Source of the DNA: an uncultured Clostridia bacterium | GTDB taxonomy: Bacteria > Bacillota > Clostridia > Christensenellales > Aristaeellaceae | Assembly: GCA_944363005.1 (NCBI GenBank) | Contig: CALVTV010000030.1 | Span: 1 to 7,020 of the forward strand | DNA length: 7,020 bases | Reading direction: 5' to 3' | Shown: in pieces, positions 6,105 to 7,020 of the stretch | Position numbering within the stretch: the stretch's first letter is position 1 | Layout of the letters: every line of letters starts with the position of its first letter | The notes under the pieces: model-generated | The model's input: only the letters and a program-made list of their open reading frames with translations | Database searches by the model: none | Told to the model about the DNA's origin: nothing | Position numbers and translations under genes: made by a program

Positions 6105-6365
6105 ATGTCCGAAGATCGTGGAGCACGCCGTCCGCGTGGCCGCAAGCCGCGCCGCAAGGTTTGTGCGTTCTGTGTCGATAAGATCGAGTACATCGATTAC
6201 AAGGAGTTCCGTGATGTGAACTCCCGCATCCGCCGCAACATCAACGAGCGTGGCAAGATTATGCCCCGTCGTATGAGCGGCAACTGTGCCAAGCATCAGC
6301 GTCAGCTGTCCGAGGCCATCAAGCGCGCCCGTGCCATCGCGCTTCTGCCCTACACGGCTGAGTAA
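6105..6365 (+). CDS. rpsR: 30S ribosomal protein S18 (zinc-binding form)
   Basis: An 86-residue S18 protein, partner of S6 on the 30S platform. A basic N-terminus (G-A-R-R-P-R-G-R-K-P-R-R-K) leads to C-A-F-C (Cys20, Cys23), then I-D-Y-K-E-F-R-D-V and I-M-P-R-R-M-S-G-N, ending with C-A-K-H (Cys61, His64). The intact Cys2/Cys-His set identifies the zinc-containing C+ version of S18; many bacteria also or only have a cysteine-free version. The ATG at 6105 is chosen because AAGGAGAG (6091-6098) lies just upstream; an in-frame ATG at 6087 would place that site inside the gene. It is the last gene of the rpsF-ssb-rpsR operon and is followed by a terminator. rplI does not follow, at least within this window. 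Confidence 0.97.
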   Translation: MSEDRGARRPRGRKPRRKVCAFCVDKIEYIDYKEFRDVNSRIRRNINERGKIMPRRMSGNCAKHQRQLSEAIKRARAIALLPYTAE

Positions 6366-6380
6366 TTTGCCGCTTGCCTT

Positions 6381-6411
6381 AAGCGTCTTCCTTTGTGGGA
6401 GACGCTTTTTT
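6381..6411 (+). terminator. Intrinsic terminator of rpsF-ssb-rpsR
   Basis: An 11-bp stem, AAGCGTCTTCC (6381-6391) with GGGAGACGCTT (6397-6407), contains one T-G wobble and a 5-base loop, and runs into six T residues (6406-6411). It begins 15 bases after the rpsR stop codon. On the minus strand the hairpin is not followed by a T tract, so it probably does not terminate the convergent flavoprotein gene. No clear terminator is visible for that gene in 6412-6487. Confidence 0.92.
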
Positions 6412-6487
6412 GTTATTTGCACTTATCTTTCCGTTTTAGCCGCAGTCCCCTCTCGTTAATACTTTTTGCGTCCACACCCTTGTTCAA

Positions 6488-6901
6488 TCAAAATGTATAA
6501 CGGATTCCATTCGAAAGCAAGAGTCCATCTGTCAATTCCAGACGAAGAATGATCGTGTTCTCATCATCAAAATCATTATGTCCATTACCAATCCATTGCG
6601 CAAACACATGAATCAGCTTATTTGCAATCATTCGGTTTTCTTCTTTACCGAAATAGCCTAAATTGACCGCTCGTGCATGTGCCGTAAACCAATCGGCGGC
6701 GATCGCAACCGTAGAATTGGTTTTCACTTGACGCATTTTATTCGAAAGCAAATATGTAATAATGTAAAATGCCCCATTCTCGTAATATGCGTTTACATAG
6801 CGCACATAAGGTACTCCCTTCTCAATCGTTGCCAGGGCAATAACCGTATCCTTTCCAAACCGGTCCGATATAAGCCTTTCATCTTCCATGCTCCATTTCA
6901 T
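6488..6901 (-). CDS. Pyridoxamine 5'-phosphate oxidase-like flavoprotein
   Basis: A 137-residue protein of the FMN-binding split-barrel group related to pyridoxamine 5'-phosphate oxidase. Recognisable family wording includes R-F-G-K-D-T-V-I-A-L-A-T, V-P-Y-V-R-Y-V-N-A-Y-Y, F-Y-I-I-T-Y-L-L-S-N-K-M, N-L-G-Y-F-G-K-E-E-N and L-T-D-G-L-L-L-S-N-G-I-R-Y-T-F. Small proteins like this are common in Clostridia and are mostly uncharacterised; a flavin- or F420/heme-type reductase role is possible but unproven. The ATG at 6901 is taken as start. An ATG at 6889 matches the usual family N-terminus nearly as well, and a TTG at 6928 overlaps the stop codon of the preceding reading frame. The ribosome binding site is weak (a GGAAGG-type stretch over 12 bases upstream). 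GC content, about 40%, is well below that of the rest of the window, which may mean recent acquisition. Confidence 0.82.
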   Translation of the reverse strand: MKWSMEDERLISDRFGKDTVIALATIEKGVPYVRYVNAYYENGAFYIITYLLSNKMRQVKTNSTVAIAADWFTAHARAVNLGYFGKEENRMIANKLIHVFAQWIGNGHNDFDDENTIILRLELTDGLLLSNGIRYTF

Positions 6902-6924
6902 CACAGCGTTCTCGCCTTCCCGCC

Positions 6925-7020
6925 TCAAACACGCTGTGCCAACGTGGCATCAAAGCTTTGCCCCAATGAGAGCGTCGTGTGCTTCTGCATTTCATTGTAA
7001 ATATATTCTACAACCACGTT
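6925..7020 (-). CDS. Possible 3' end of an unidentified gene
   Basis: On the minus strand one frame is open from the window edge for 31 codons, ending ...S-L-G-Q-S-F-D-A-T-L-A-Q-R-V and then TGA at 6927-6925; the other two minus frames close almost at once. It would end 23 bases upstream of the flavoprotein start, so the two could share a transcript. The piece is too short to assign to a family or to prove that it is coding. Confidence 0.3.
   Translation of the reverse strand, partial: NVVVEYIYNEMQKHTTLSLGQSFDATLAQRV

Noticed and set aside
5562..6422. A 286-codon open frame on the minus strand across ssb and rpsR
   Set aside because: It spans two certain plus-strand genes and runs into their terminator; there is no family resemblance.
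6677..7000. A 107-codon open frame on the plus strand opposite the flavoprotein gene
   Set aside because: It is a shadow of the minus-strand flavoprotein, whose family motifs are clear.

Overview
This 7,020-base window looks like a chromosomal segment of a moderately GC-rich member of the Clostridia (Firmicutes/Bacillota), plausibly a gut or rumen lineage. The grounds are strong AGGAGG-type ribosome binding sites, sigma-A-like promoters, an rpsF-ssb-rpsR operon, an obg-yhbY pair, and small Clostridia-style accessory proteins. No species can be named from sequence alone. Hand-counted GC is about 57% in the left part (238 of 420 bases at 481-900) and about 40% at the right end (170 of 420 at 6481-6900).

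Left third (1-2480): a tightly spaced plus-strand unit of two alpha/beta-hydrolase esterases, the first cut by the window edge, and an ATP-grasp ligase. It is closed by a strong intrinsic terminator. It looks like a small cytosolic pathway: a ligase that makes an amide, peptide or ester-type bond using ATP, and two serine hydrolases that could process or release the product. Substrates are unknown. This is the least understood and most interesting part of the window.

Middle (2580-5170): a divergent TauE/SafE-like membrane transporter on the plus strand runs convergently into yhbY, with stop codons only 2 bp apart. yhbY lies downstream of obg on the minus strand; both encode ribosome-assembly factors. 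obg is transcribed from a near-consensus promoter and is divergent from the next operon.

Right third (5040-6410): the classic rpsF-ssb-rpsR operon (ribosomal protein S6, single-stranded DNA-binding protein, ribosomal protein S18). It has a near-consensus promoter, a foldable 5' leader that may be autoregulatory, a 16-bp perfect palindrome just before rpsR, and a terminator. The divergent gap 4927-5168 thus drives ribosome assembly factors one way and ribosomal/replication proteins the other.

Right edge (6488-7020): an AT-richer minus-strand unit with a pyridoxamine-5'-phosphate-oxidase-like flavoprotein, preceded by the possible 3' end of another gene. No RNA genes, insertion sequences, CRISPR arrays or prophage genes were seen, and no gene-free stretch exceeds 300 bases.
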